DNA from: AC-51 sp963749895 | Lineage (GTDB): Bacteria; Actinomycetota; UBA4738; HRBIN12 | Assembly (NCBI GenBank): GCA_963749895.1 | Contig: CAVVOG010000001.1 | Coordinates: 682,001-746,000, forward strand | Direction: 5' to 3' | DNA length: 64,000 nucleotides | Shown here: positions 1 through 9,342 of the stretch, one piece after another | Layout: every line of letters begins with the position of its first letter | Position numbering within the stretch: the first letter of the stretch is position 1 | Made by a program: the position numbers and the translations under genes | The notes under the pieces: generated by a model | Database searches by the model: none | What the model was told of the DNA's origin: nothing | Seen by the model: only the letters and a program-made list of their open reading frames with translations

Positions 1-1
1 C

Positions 2-121
2 CTGCTGGTCGAGGTCCTGGGCGACCCCGGTCGGCACGCACGGGCCGCGATCGGCATGTCGTCGCTGCCGTTGGGGGCGAGCGTCGAGGTCGCCGTCACC
101 GCGGCGGTCCGCCCCGAGTAG
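2..121 (+). CDS. RidA/YjgF family protein, C-terminal fragment
   Basis: The reading frame is open from the left edge and ends at TAG 119-121, leaving 39 residues. The fragment contains GDPGRHARAAIGMSSLPLG followed by a Val/Ala-rich strand. This matches the end of RidA-family proteins, where an Arg-Ala-Ala-Gly-Leu-Pro segment precedes the last beta strand. RidA proteins are small trimeric deaminases of reactive enamines and imines, but many homologues have other or unknown roles, and the catalytic part is mostly outside the window. The gene converges on selB with no bases between the stop codons. Confidence 0.75.
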   Translation: MLVEVLGDPGRHARAAIGMSSLPLGASVEVAVTAAVRPE

Positions 122-1953
122 TCAGCGGGGGAACCGCAGGTCGCCCCGGCGGCGGGTCAGCCCCTCGCGGTCCATCCACTCCACCAGCGGCACCGCGTAC
201 TTCCGGCTCGTCCCGAGGTGCTCGCGGAGCGCGCTCACGGTCGTGCCGTCGTCGGCGCGCTCGCGGATCAGTGCGAGCGCCCGGTCGACCAGGGTGGGGG
301 ACAGGACGAGGTCGTTCGTGATCCGCACGACCCGGCCGGCCCGCGAGGCAGCCTCCAGGACGTCGCGGTCGATCCCCGAGGCGACGAGCTCCTCGACCGA
401 GGGGGGCGTGGCCTCCCGGTCGCCGGAGATCGCCGTGAGCAGGCGTCCGAGCTCCTCGGTGCGGTCGTCGAGGGCGACCCGGTGGTCGGCCAGCCGCACG
501 GTCGTCGCGCTGCGGGCGACGCCGTCGGTCGCGTCGAGGAGCGCATCGACGAGGTCCGGTTCGCGGGGGGCGCCCGCGTCCCGAGCCCGGCCGCGAGCGT
601 CGCGCGGGCATCGGCGAGCGGCATCCCGTCGGCGAGGGGGTTCGCCTCGTGGAACGAGGCCAGGGCCGTCGTCAGGGCGTCGGCGGCGGCGCTGCGGACC
701 CCTGGGTCGACACACCAGGTGCCGGCGAGCAGTTCGGACGGCGGTTCGATCCCCAGCGCCGTGGCCAGGTCGCCCGCGGAGAGCGCTCCCCGGTGGGCGG
801 TGACGATCGCCGGCAACGCAGCCCGTGACGCACCCGCAGCCCGGTCGAGGTACGCGAGCGTCCGGTCGCCCGAGAACGCTCCCACCGGGGTCACGTCGAG
901 GACGACACCGCCGCCGACGGTGGCACGGCGTCCGGACTCTCGCAGGACGAACCGCTCGCCGACGTCGAGCGTGAGGTGTCGTGACAGCGCGATACGGGCG
1001 ACCGTCCGTCCACCGGGGGTCGTCGCCAACCGGATCCGTGCGTCGGCCTCGGCGGCGCCCGCGTGGAGCTTGAAGGCACCGCGGGTCGGGATCGCGTCGA
1101 ACCCGCGGACGGGCCGGACGACGGCATCGATCGTGCGGGCCGGACGCCACCGGCCGGGGTGGACGAGCGCGTCGCCGCGTTCCACGGCGTCGCGGTCGAC
1201 GCCGACGAGGTTCGCCGCGACCCGCGTCACCGGACAGGCGGTGTCCTCCTTGTGCTTGTGCGTCTGGAGCGATCGGATCCGGGCGCGCCCGCCCACAGGC
1301 TGGAGCTCGACCTCGTCCCCGACGGCGAGACAGGCTCCCTCGAGCGTGCCGGTCACGACGGTACCGGCGCCGGTGATCGAGAAGACCCGGTCCACGAACA
1401 GCCGCACCCGCCCGTCGTCCGGGGGCGCTGCGCCCGCGAGCATCGCGTCGAGCGCGGTGACGAGGTCGTCCACGCCCTCGCCGGTCGTGGCGCTCACGGC
1501 GATCACCGGTGCGCCCTCCAGCGCCGTGCCGGCGAGCTGCTCGATGACCTCGTCGCGGGCGATCGCGAGCGTCTCGTCGTCCACGAGGTCCCGCTTCGTG
1601 AGGGCGACGACACCTCCGGCGACGCCGAGCACGTCGAGGATCTGCAGGTGTTCCTCTGACTGCGGCTTCCATCCTTCGTCGGCGGCGACCACGAACAGGA
1701 CCAACCGGACCGGACCGACGCCCGCGAGCATGTTGCCGATGAAGCGTTCGTGGCCGGGGACGTCCACGAACCCGACCTCGCGCCCCGACGGGAGGGTCGC
1801 CCACGCGTAGCCGAGGTCGATCGTCAGGCCCCGGCGCTTCTCCTCGGCCCACCGGTCTGGATCGATCCCCGTGAGCCGGACGATCAGCGAGGACTTGCCG
1901 TGGTCGACGTGGCCTGCGGTGGCGACGACGCGCAGCTCACCGGCCACGCGCAT
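122..1953 (-). CDS. selB: Selenocysteine-specific elongation factor SelB (frameshifted)
   Basis: SelB carries Sec-tRNA to UGA codons that have a SECIS element. From ATG 1953 the protein begins MRVAGELRVVATAGHVDHGKS, with GTPase motifs GHVDHGKS, DVPGHERF and TKRD, then EF-Tu-like beta-barrel domains. The C-terminal winged-helix region, which binds SECIS in known SelBs, continues only in another frame (from REPDLVDALLDATD to GDLRFPR at 122). The break lies at a run of six G at 565-570; one extra base there restores a 610-residue protein. Length (1832 nt) is one short of a multiple of three. The start overlaps the selA stop by one base (TGATG), so the two are probably translationally coupled. 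A sequencing deletion in the homopolymer is the simplest explanation. If real, the SECIS-binding part would be lost. Confidence 0.92.
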
Positions 1954-3335
1954 CAGTCCTCGTCGTCGAGGTCGTCGCCCTCCAGGGCGTAGAGCACCGC
2001 GCGGGCCAGATTGGGCACCTGCTCCTCGGTGACGGTGCGGACGTCGAGCACGACGTGGTCGTCGGCGACGCGGCAGAAGACCGAGGGCCGCCCGGTGCGC
2101 AACCGAGCGGCGTACGCGGAGGGGTCGGGGACGCGGATCCGCACGCCCCACGAGGGCAGGGTCATCCCCGGCATCGAGCCTCCGCCCACGGTGGAGTCGC
2201 AGTGGACGACGTGCGCGCCCTCGAGGTCGCCCCCGACCGTCTCGGCGAGCCGGTGCGCGCGCTTCGCGAGCGTGTCGAGCGGGACGTGGATCATCCGGTG
2301 GACCGGGACGTCGCCGTGCTTGCCGGTCGCGTAGAGCATCAGCGTCGCCTCGAGCGCGGCCAGCTGGATCTTGTCGACGCGCACGGCCCGGGCGATCGGA
2401 TGACGTCGGAGCCTGTCGATCAGGTCGGCCCGCCCGACGAGCAGCCCCGCCTGGGGGCCGCCGAGGAGCTTGTCGCCGCTGAAGGCCACCAGGTCGGCAC
2501 CGTCCTCCAGGGCTCCGTGGACGGTCGGCTCGTCGCCGGGGAACCCACGCTCGCGGTCGAGGAGCCCCGAACCCACGTCGTAGAGCAGCGGGATCTTGGC
2601 CTTCTTCGCCACCGCGGCGAGCTGCGCGGGGGTGGCCTCGGACGTGAAGCCGACGACCTTGTAGTTGGAGGGGTGGACCTTGAGGATCGCGGCGGTACGG
2701 TCGGTGAGGGCGGCGCGGTAGTCGGTCACGCGGGTCCGGTTCGTGGTGCCGACCTCCACGAGCTTCGCGCCGGAGGCCGACATGATGTCGGGGATCCGGA
2801 ACTCCCCGCCGATCTCGATCAGCTCGCCGCGGCTCACCAGGACAGGCTTGCCCTTGGCGATCGCGGCGAGGGCGAGCAACAGCGCCGCCGCGCAGTTGTT
2901 CACGACGAGCGCGTCCTCGGCGTCGGTGATCGCGGCCAGGAGGCGCTCGGCGCGGATGCCCCGCTTGCCGCGCGAACCGGAATCGGGGTCGACCTCGAGC
3001 GCCGAGTAGCTCGCGGCCGCCTTCGAGGCCGCCTTCACGGCGGCGTCGGCCAGCGGAGCCCGTCCGAGGTTCGTGTGGAGCAGGACCCCCGTGGCGTTGA
3101 TCACCGGCGTCAGCCCGAACGCGGTCACCCGGGCCCGCGAGACGGCGGTCGCGAGGATCTCGTCGGCGACCGGCGGCTCCTCCCCGCGTGCGGCCGCCTC
3201 CCTGATCTCGTCGAGGACGGCACCGACCTCGCGCTTCAGCACGGCCCGGCCGACCACGGTGGCGGCGCGACGTCCCGGTCCCGAGCGCAGGAGCGCGTCG
3301 ACCGAAGGGACCTTGCGTCGCGCATCGTCCGCCAT
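1953..3335 (-). CDS. selA: L-seryl-tRNA(Sec) selenium transferase
   Basis: This PLP enzyme converts seryl-tRNA(Sec) to selenocysteyl-tRNA(Sec) using selenophosphate. The 460 residues are the usual length. The N-terminal segment (VPSVDALLRS) is typical of SelA. The region VINATGVLLHTNLGRAPL and the PLP-lysine segment VAFSGDKLLGGPQAGLL are diagnostic. The ATG at 3335 is preceded by a TAGGCT hexamer only seven bases upstream, suggesting a leaderless mRNA. The stop overlaps selB. Neither the tRNA-Sec gene (selC) nor selD lies in this window, and I found no obvious selenoprotein here. The gene is divergent from nuoD. Confidence 0.96.
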   Translation of the reverse strand: MADDARRKVPSVDALLRSGPGRRAATVVGRAVLKREVGAVLDEIREAAARGEEPPVADEILATAVSRARVTAFGLTPVINATGVLLHTNLGRAPLADAAVKAASKAAASYSALEVDPDSGSRGKRGIRAERLLAAITDAEDALVVNNCAAALLLALAAIAKGKPVLVSRGELIEIGGEFRIPDIMSASGAKLVEVGTTNRTRVTDYRAALTDRTAAILKVHPSNYKVVGFTSEATPAQLAAVAKKAKIPLLYDVGSGLLDRERGFPGDEPTVHGALEDGADLVAFSGDKLLGGPQAGLLVGRADLIDRLRRHPIARAVRVDKIQLAALEATLMLYATGKHGDVPVHRMIHVPLDTLAKRAHRLAETVGGDLEGAHVVHCDSTVGGGSMPGMTLPSWGVRIRVPDPSAYAARLRTGRPSVFCRVADDHVVLDVRTVTEEQVPNLARAVLYALEGDDLDDED

Positions 3336-3342
3336 GAACCGC

Positions 3343-3348
3343 AGCCTA
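3343..3348 (-). promoter_or_regulatory. -10 hexamer TAGGCT for leaderless selA-selB mRNA
   Basis: TAGGCT lies 7 bases before the selA ATG. With usual -10 to start-site spacing, transcription would begin at or within a base or two of the ATG. No convincing -35 box is visible. Confidence 0.6.
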
Positions 3349-3393
3349 CCGCCGCGCGCGGCGCTCGGGGTCGCCGGGGCGGGACCCCTTCGG

Positions 3394-3399
3394 TAGGAT
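3394..3399 (+). promoter_or_regulatory. -10 hexamer TAGGAT for nuoD
   Basis: TAGGAT is 10 bases upstream of ATG 3410 and overlaps the alternative ATG at 3398. That upstream ATG would therefore not be transcribed from this promoter, which decides the start in favour of 3410. Confidence 0.6.
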
Positions 3400-3409
3400 G
3401 CCCCCCACG

Positions 3410-4600
3410 ATGGTCGACACCCCGGTGCGCCCCGCGTTCCAGAGCTCCGAGACGATGAACCTCGTCCGGGGCGGCGCCGTGGACATCGTCCCGGCGGGGG
3501 AGTTCCAGACCGAGGACATGATCCTCAACATCGGGCCACAGCACCCGTCGACGCACGGGGTGCTCCGAGTGGTGATCGAGCTCGACGGCGAGGTGATCAC
3601 CCGTGCCGAGCCCGTGATCGGCTACATGCACCGGGGTGCCGAGAAGCTCGCCGAGTTCCGCGACGCGCGGCAGACGCTCGTGCTGATGAACCGGCACGAC
3701 TGGCTGAGCGCGTTCAACAACGAGCTCGGGTGGACGATCGCGGTGGAGCGGCTGCTGGGGGTCGAGGTCCCCGACCGTGCGCAGTGGATCCGCACGATGT
3801 TCGCCGAGTGGAACCGGATCATGAACCACCTCGTGTTCATGGGCTCCTACCCGCTCGAGCTGGGCGCGATGACCCCGATCTTCTACGCGTTCCGCGAGCG
3901 CGAGGCCGTCCAGGACCTGATCGAGTCGGCGACCGGCGCGCGGATGCACCATTCGTTCGCCCGGGTCGGCGGGCTCAAGGACGACCTGCCGCGCGGGTTC
4001 GTGAAGCGCGCCTACGAGGTCGTCGAGCTGGTCCGCGGGGTCGTGCGGGAGTTCGAGACCCTCATCATGGGCAACGAGATCATCTTCGCTCGGTGCCGCG
4101 ACGTAGGCCCGATCACGCCGGCGATCGCGCTGCAGTACGGATGCTCGGGCCCGACGCTCCAGGCGACGGGTGTCGCCATGGATCCCCGCAAGGACGAGCC
4201 CTACGAGAAGTACGGCGAGGTCGAGTTCGAGGTCCCCGTCGGCCAGCGCGGCGACAGCTACGACCGTCTGTGGGTGCTGGTCGAGCGGGTCAAGCAGAGC
4301 TGCAACATCATCGAGCAGTGCCTCGACAAGCTGCCCCCCGGCCCGTACCGGGCGAGCGGCCTGCCGAAGAAGATGACGATCCCCGAGGGCGAGGTCTACG
4401 TGCGGACCGAGAACCCGCTCGGGGTGATGGGCTACTACGTGGTCGGCAACGGGAAGAAGACGCCCTACCGCGTCAAGATGCGGACCGCGAGCTTCTCGAA
4501 CGTGAGCGTGATCCCGGCGATCCTGCCCGGCACGTTGATCCCCGACCTGATCTCGATCCTGGGCTCGATCTTCTTCGTCGTCGGCGACGTCGACAAGTAG
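3410..4600 (+). CDS. nuoD: NADH-quinone oxidoreductase subunit D, stand-alone gene
   Basis: NuoD (49-kDa homologue) of complex I forms part of the quinone-binding site together with NuoB. The 396 residues contain the conserved MILNIGPQHPSTHGVLRV and IGYMHRGAEKLAE segments with the quinone-site His residues. The C-terminus ends in the usual GSIFFVVGDVDK. Length is normal and no key residue appears missing. The oddity is context: nuoD normally sits in a 13-14 gene nuo operon, yet here the neighbours are selA and proS and no other complex I gene is in the window. It may be a detached single copy or a paralogue; the remaining nuo genes must be elsewhere if it works in complex I. ATG 3410 was chosen because the upstream ATG 3398 lies inside the -10 hexamer. 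Confidence 0.95.
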   Translation: MVDTPVRPAFQSSETMNLVRGGAVDIVPAGEFQTEDMILNIGPQHPSTHGVLRVVIELDGEVITRAEPVIGYMHRGAEKLAEFRDARQTLVLMNRHDWLSAFNNELGWTIAVERLLGVEVPDRAQWIRTMFAEWNRIMNHLVFMGSYPLELGAMTPIFYAFREREAVQDLIESATGARMHHSFARVGGLKDDLPRGFVKRAYEVVELVRGVVREFETLIMGNEIIFARCRDVGPITPAIALQYGCSGPTLQATGVAMDPRKDEPYEKYGEVEFEVPVGQRGDSYDRLWVLVERVKQSCNIIEQCLDKLPPGPYRASGLPKKMTIPEGEVYVRTENPLGVMGYYVVGNGKKTPYRVKMRTASFSNVSVIPAILPGTLIPDLISILGSIFFVVGDVDK

Positions 4601-4616
4601 CCGAGCGCGCGGCCGG

Positions 4617-4622
4617 TATCCT
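4617..4622 (+). promoter_or_regulatory. -10 hexamer TATCCT for proS
   Basis: TATCCT stands 10 bases before the proS ATG at 4633, the same spacing as at nuoD. It implies a leader of only a few bases or none. Confidence 0.55.
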
Positions 4623-4632
4623 TGCCAGCCTG

Positions 4633-6062
4633 ATGGCGCTCCCCACGCAGACCGACGACTTCCCCGGCTGGTACCAAGAGGTCGTCCGCCAGGCGGACCT
4701 GGCGGAGAACTCGCTCGCGCGCGGCACCATGGTGATCAAGCCGTACGGGTTCGCGATCTGGGAAGCGATCCAGGGCGCGATGGACGCCGAGATCAAGCGG
4801 ACCGGTCACCAGAACGTCTACTTCCCGATGTTCTTCCCCGCGCAGGCTGCTCGAGCGCGAGAAGGAGCACGTCGAGGGGTTCGCCCCCGAGGTGGCGGTC
4901 GTCACGCACGCGGGCGGCGAGGATCTCGCCGAGCCGCTCGTGCTGCGCCCCACGTCCGAGACGATCATCTGGGACACCTACAGCCGGTGGGTGCAGAGCT
5001 ACCGGGACCTGCCGCTGCTCTACAACCAGTGGGCGAACATCGTCCGCTGGGAGCTGCGGCCCCGGCTGTTCCTGCGCACGACGGAGTTCCTGTGGCAGGA
5101 GGGGCACACCGCCCACGAGACCTCCGAGGAGGCGTGGGAGGAGACGCTCCGGATGCTGGAGGCCTACCGCGAGGTGGTCGAGGGCACGATCGCGATGCCG
5201 GTCCACAAGGGCCGCAAGACGGCCGCCGAACGCTTCCCCGGCGCGGTCGAGACGCTCACGATCGAAGCGCTGATGCGCGACCGCAAGGCGCTGCAGTCGG
5301 GAACCTCGCACTACCTGGGCCAGAACTTCGCGAAGGCCTACGGGGTGAAGTTCCTGGGGCGCGACGGCGAGGAGCACTTCGCCGAGGCGACCTCGTGGGG
5401 AACGTCGACCCGGCTGGTCGGCGGGATGATCATGGCCCACGGCGACGACAAGGGCCTGCGCCTGCCTCCGAACGTCGCCCCCGTCCAGGTCGTGATCGTG
5501 CCGATCTTCCGCAGCGACGACGAGAAGGGACGCGTGCTAGAGGCGGCGGACGCGATGGCGCGCGCGTGGCGCGACGCCGGATTGCGCGTGAAGGTCGACG
5601 ACCGCGACGACCTGCGGCCGGGGTTCAAGTTCGCGGACCACGAACTGCGTGGGGTGCCGGTCCGCGTGGAGGTCGGCCCCCGGGACCTGGACGCCGCGCA
5701 GGTGACGCTGGCGCGACGTGACACGGGGAACAAGGACGCGGTCGGACTCGACGGGGTGCAGGACAGTCCTGGTCGGGCTGATGCCCGAGATCCAGCAGGC
5801 GTTGTTCGATGACGCCGTCGCCTTCCGCGAGGCGAACACCCATCACGTCCGCGATGCCGGGGAGCTCCGGAGCGCGATCACCGAGCAGGGCGGGTTCGTC
5901 GTGGGTGCGTGGTGCGGGGGGGCCGACTGCGAGACGCAGGTCAAGGCCGAGACGAAGGCCACGATCAGGTTCCTGCCGCTCGAGCGGGAGGATCCCGGTG
6001 CTCCGTGCGTCGTGTGCGGCTCGGCCGGGACCGAGATCGCCACCTGGGCGATCGCCTACTGA
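4633..6062 (+). CDS. proS: Prolyl-tRNA synthetase, archaeal/eukaryotic type (two frameshifts)
   Basis: This enzyme charges tRNA-Pro with proline. It is the short archaeal/eukaryote-like form lacking the bacterial insertion domain: about 475 residues with a C-terminal zinc-binding domain ending in Tyr (ATWAIAY). Class II motif 2 (RTTEFLWQEGHTAHE) and motif 3 (DDKGLRLPPNVAPVQ) are present. The zinc site is WCGGADC plus PCVVCG. Two frame changes break it. One is near 4848-4852 (after YFPMFFPAQ, before LLEREKEHVEGF) and one near 5762-5766 (after LDGVQD, before VLVGLMPEIQ). Each is corrected by removing one base, and 1430 nt minus two is a multiple of three. As an essential gene with both halves intact, it is more likely mis-sequenced than dead, unless another copy exists. 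Confidence 0.93.
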
Positions 6063-6066
6063 GGCG

Positions 6067-7533
6067 TCACAGCTCCCGGTTGAACCAGGAGCCGCCGGGC
6101 CCGACGTAGCTGAACGCCTCGCCCCAGATCGCGAACGTCTTCCCGGTGTCCGTGATCGCGATCTCACCGTAGTCGCCGTAGATCTCCTCGAAGCCGCTGG
6201 GGTGCTTGTACGCGGCGCCGGCGTCCTTGTCCGAGATGTTCACCGGCCGTGACCAGGAGACCCCTCCGTCGGTGGAACGCCGGTACCAGGCGTTCCACCG
6301 ATCGACGTCGCCGCCGCCGGACGTGAGCATGTAGACGAGCCGGATGTCGCCGTCGCCCGTCGCCTCGACCATCGGTGAGGAGGCGTGCTCGGATGCCTTC
6401 GAGACCGCGACCGGGTCTGACCACGTCAGGCCACCGTCGGACGACGTGCGGACGTACGCGCGCTGCGGCCCGAGGTTCCTGCTCGCTCCGTCGTAGGCGA
6501 AGACGAGGAGTCCCTGCTCGTCGGCCGTGACCGACGTGTGCCCGATGTAGTAGTCCGAGCGACAGTCCGCGCACGGCTGTCCCACCTTGACCCTGTCGAC
6601 GACCACGTTGCGCCAGGTCGACCCTCGGTCGCTGCTCACGATCGCGTGGAGCCTCACCCGTCCCTCGGGCGCTTGGCCCGGGGCCGTGTAGGTGATGCTG
6701 CTCTCGGACAGGACGACGGTCCCGTCGTCCATCACGACGCCGTCATAGGCGAAGTAGTAGCGCTTCGTGCGGGCCACCCGCGTCTGCGTCCACGTCTCAC
6801 CGGCATCGTGCGACTGGGCGATCCACGGATCCCCGCCCTGCGGTCCGTTCCAGCTGACGTACACGTGCCGGCCGGTCGCGTCGGTGGCGAGCGTGGGCTT
6901 GTCGCCCCAGCTGACCTTGCCCCACGTGGGAACGGGGTCCGTCCACGTCGCGCCGTGGTCGGTGGAGCGCTGGAAGACCACGTTGTAGCCGTTCATGTAG
7001 GCCGCGTACACGTGCCCCGTGTCGTGGACGACCTCGATGATGGGGTCGTACTGCCCGCTGCCCTTGCAGGCGCACAGGGGTGTCCCGTTCGACCAGGTCT
7101 TCCCGCCGTCATCCGAGATCTCCATGACCAGGTAGGGAGTGGGACAGTTCCCCTGGCACGGTTTGCCCACCCCGTAGCGGGTGGTTAGGACGTACACGTA
7201 CGGCGCGTTCGGGTCGGTGGCGACCGCCGGCTCCCAGTCGTCCGTCCGGGCGTTCATGACCCGCTCGCCTGCCCAGCCGGGTGCGGCGGTCCCGGCGACC
7301 CGCTCGCGCGTACCGAACAGGCCAGCCGCCCGTGCCTCACGCAGGGCCTCGAGCCGCTGCTCGGTGCGCTCCTGCCGCTCCTCGAACTCCTCGGTGGCCC
7401 CCCGGCCGAGCGTGGGGGCCGGGGCATCCTCCGCCGTGGTCACGACGGTGACGTCCTGGGCGACCCACCACAGCGCCGCAGCGGCGGCCAGAGCGACGCT
7501 CGCGAGGAGCGCGATCACGAGACGTCGAGACAC
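6067..7533 (-). CDS. Secreted or membrane-anchored BNR-repeat (sialidase-fold) protein
   Basis: This 488-residue protein has an N-terminal hydrophobic segment (LVIALLASVALAAAAALWWVA) after MSRR, so it is exported and may stay anchored. The rest is a beta-propeller with at least six BNR/Asp-box repeats: SDDGGKTWS, STDHGATWT, SHDAGETWT, SSDRGSTWR, SSDGGLTWS and STDGGVSWS. Cysteine-containing loops (KPCQGNCP, PLCACKGSG, QPCADCRSD) suggest disulfides. BNR repeats occur in sialidases and in many propellers of unknown role; I cannot see the sialidase arginine triad with confidence, so enzymatic function is not claimed. The start is GTG 7533 with GAGGAG seven bases upstream. It converges on proS with four bases between stops. 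Confidence 0.85.
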   Translation of the reverse strand: MSRRLVIALLASVALAAAAALWWVAQDVTVVTTAEDAPAPTLGRGATEEFEERQERTEQRLEALREARAAGLFGTRERVAGTAAPGWAGERVMNARTDDWEPAVATDPNAPYVYVLTTRYGVGKPCQGNCPTPYLVMEISDDGGKTWSNGTPLCACKGSGQYDPIIEVVHDTGHVYAAYMNGYNVVFQRSTDHGATWTDPVPTWGKVSWGDKPTLATDATGRHVYVSWNGPQGGDPWIAQSHDAGETWTQTRVARTKRYYFAYDGVVMDDGTVVLSESSITYTAPGQAPEGRVRLHAIVSSDRGSTWRNVVVDRVKVGQPCADCRSDYYIGHTSVTADEQGLLVFAYDGASRNLGPQRAYVRTSSDGGLTWSDPVAVSKASEHASSPMVEATGDGDIRLVYMLTSGGGDVDRWNAWYRRSTDGGVSWSRPVNISDKDAGAAYKHPSGFEEIYGDYGEIAITDTGKTFAIWGEAFSYVGPGGSWFNREL

Positions 7534-7590
7534 GAGTGTCTCCTCTCGGTCGGGTACGGCATCGACGCTAGACCTGGCCAGGTCGGCCGG

Positions 7591-8658
7591 TCAATCGGCC
7601 GTCGGTCCGGTCCTGGCGGCCTCGAGCCAGGTGGGAACCGGCAGACCCGGCGAGGCGAGCAGGAGCCAGCGGAACCGACCCAGGCCACCGGGATCGGCGA
7701 GGATCGAGGCGCGCGAGCGGCCCGACCACGTGCGGACGGCGGCGAGGCCGTCGCGCGCCTCGAGGGCGTCGTGCTGCCGTGCGAGCTCCCCTCGGAACCA
7801 GGACTCGAACCCGAGCGCCATCAGCGCGTCGTGCTGCGAGACGCTCGGGAACGCCGTCAGGCCGACGGCCTCCGCGTGCCCGGCGACCGCGGCGACGTCG
7901 ACACCGGCGGTGACGTCGGCGGTCCCGGGCGCGGCCAGGACGTCGTCGACGAGGTGGTGAGCGCGGTAGCCGTGCACCGGGCCGCCGCTGGAGCCCTCGG
8001 CGCCGTAGTCGATCAGCAGCGCGTAGCCGCCATCGGCGAGCACGTCGGCCAGACGGTCGACGAAGGCGAAGGCGCCGACGGGGATCACCAGGTCGTCGTC
8101 CCGCGCGTCGGAAGGCATGAGGCGCCGGAGCTCGTCGTCCGGCTCGGCCGGGACCTCGACGAGGCGACCGCCCTCGAACCCGACGCGCACCTCTCGACCG
8201 CCTCGGACGACGCGGAACGGCAGGTTGTCGAGGAGCTCGTTCGCGACGACGACGTGGGCGGGGGCCTCGAGCCGATCCGTGACCCGGCCGATCCCCGCAG
8301 CGGCGAGAGCCTCCCGCGCGCCCGGACCGATCTCGACCGCGCCGTAGACCACCGGGAGATCTCTGAGCTCGTCCCGAAGCTGCCGGGCGAGCGTCCCGTC
8401 ACCGGCGCCGACCTCCACGAGGTGCCAGGGGTCCGGCCGTCCCTGCAGCTCCCAGAGCTCTCGGAGCCCGCGGGCCACGAGCTCGCCGAAGACGGGATGG
8501 ACGTGCGGGCTCGTGACGAAGTCGCCGGCCTCGCCGACCGGTGGATGCTCGTAGAAGCCACCGGGTCCGTAGAGCGCGTGCTCCATGTAGGCCGCGAAGG
8601 TCAGCGGTCCCTGCTCCTCGATCGCGGTCCGCAACGCACGCAGCACCGTGTCCGACAC
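7591..8658 (-). CDS. SAM-dependent methyltransferase, MidA/NDUFAF7 (DUF185) family
   Basis: A 355-residue class I methyltransferase. The N-terminal pattern GPLTFAAYMEHALYGPGGFY is the hallmark of the family, followed by DFVTSPHVHPVFGELVA, the SAM-binding glycine motif VEVGAGDGTLARQL and the conserved ANELLDNLPF. The human member NDUFAF7 dimethylates an arginine of the NuoD homologue of complex I. Seeing a MidA-type gene a few kb from an isolated nuoD is therefore suggestive, but bacterial substrates are largely unproven. The start was set at GTG 8658: a CATACT hexamer lies seven bases upstream, and the family N-terminus begins there. It is divergent from the NUDIX gene with only 33 bases between start codons. 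Confidence 0.88.
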   Translation of the reverse strand: MSDTVLRALRTAIEEQGPLTFAAYMEHALYGPGGFYEHPPVGEAGDFVTSPHVHPVFGELVARGLRELWELQGRPDPWHLVEVGAGDGTLARQLRDELRDLPVVYGAVEIGPGAREALAAAGIGRVTDRLEAPAHVVVANELLDNLPFRVVRGGREVRVGFEGGRLVEVPAEPDDELRRLMPSDARDDDLVIPVGAFAFVDRLADVLADGGYALLIDYGAEGSSGGPVHGYRAHHLVDDVLAAPGTADVTAGVDVAAVAGHAEAVGLTAFPSVSQHDALMALGFESWFRGELARQHDALEARDGLAAVRTWSGRSRASILADPGGLGRFRWLLLASPGLPVPTWLEAARTGPTAD

Positions 8659-8691
8659 GCTTGCGAGTATGCGACCTGGGAGGATGGGCGC

Positions 8692-9342
8692 ATGGAGCAC
8701 GAACCGCCGATCCGGGCCGCGGCGTCCGCGATCTGCGTGCGGCCCGCGGGGTCGGGACCCGAGATCCTCGTCGTGCGGCGCAGCGATGAGAGCCGGTTCC
8801 TGCCCGGCTACGTCGCCTTCCCCGGTGGGGCGGTGGATGCCGACGACGGGTCGCACGCGCTGCGCTGGTTCGGCGACGGCGCGCAGGCGGCGCGTGCCGC
8901 CGCCGTCCGTGAGCTGATCGAGGAGACGGGGCTCGCCCTGACGGCCGCGGGGTTGGTGGCCGCCCATCCCGACGGGTCGTTCGCCGCCGTCGACGCCCTC
9001 CCGCCCTCGGTCGAGGACCTGGGAGAGATGGTCCACTGGGTCGCGCCGCCCGACGTCCCGGTGCGGTTCGACGCCCGCTACTTCTCGATCTCCGGGCGGG
9101 TCGGCCTCGACGCCTCGCCCGACGGGGTCGAGGCCGCCGCCGCGTGGTGGGTGAGCCCGGTGACGCTCCTGCAGGAGTGGGAGGAGGGTCGGCACAAGCT
9201 CTACTGGCCGACCTGGCTCACCGTGACGGAGCTCGCGGGCTGCGCCACGGTCGACGAGGTCCGGCGTCTGCGGTTCGACGCTCGTGATCCGACCCCGCAC
9301 GAGGAAGCGACGATGCCCCGGTCCGTGATGGAGCAGGAGTAG
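8692..9342 (+). CDS. NUDIX hydrolase
   Basis: A 216-residue NUDIX protein that hydrolyses a nucleoside diphosphate linked to another moiety; the substrate cannot be told from sequence. LPGYVAFPGGAVD begins the NUDIX region and AAVRELIEETGL supplies the catalytic REx2EExG core. The stretch between is expanded, as in the larger NUDT7/NUDT19-like members that are often CoA pyrophosphatases or of unknown substrate. It begins at ATG 8692 with GAGGAT six bases upstream. Its TAG is followed directly by the ATG of the MBL-fold gene, so the two form an operon, an arrangement also seen with LACTB2-like hydrolases. Confidence 0.88.
   Translation: MEHEPPIRAAASAICVRPAGSGPEILVVRRSDESRFLPGYVAFPGGAVDADDGSHALRWFGDGAQAARAAAVRELIEETGLALTAAGLVAAHPDGSFAAVDALPPSVEDLGEMVHWVAPPDVPVRFDARYFSISGRVGLDASPDGVEAAAAWWVSPVTLLQEWEEGRHKLYWPTWLTVTELAGCATVDEVRRLRFDARDPTPHEEATMPRSVMEQE

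Noticed and set aside
3398..3409. ATG 3398 as start of nuoD
   Set aside because: It lies within the TAGGAT -10 hexamer, so it would not be on the mRNA from that promoter.
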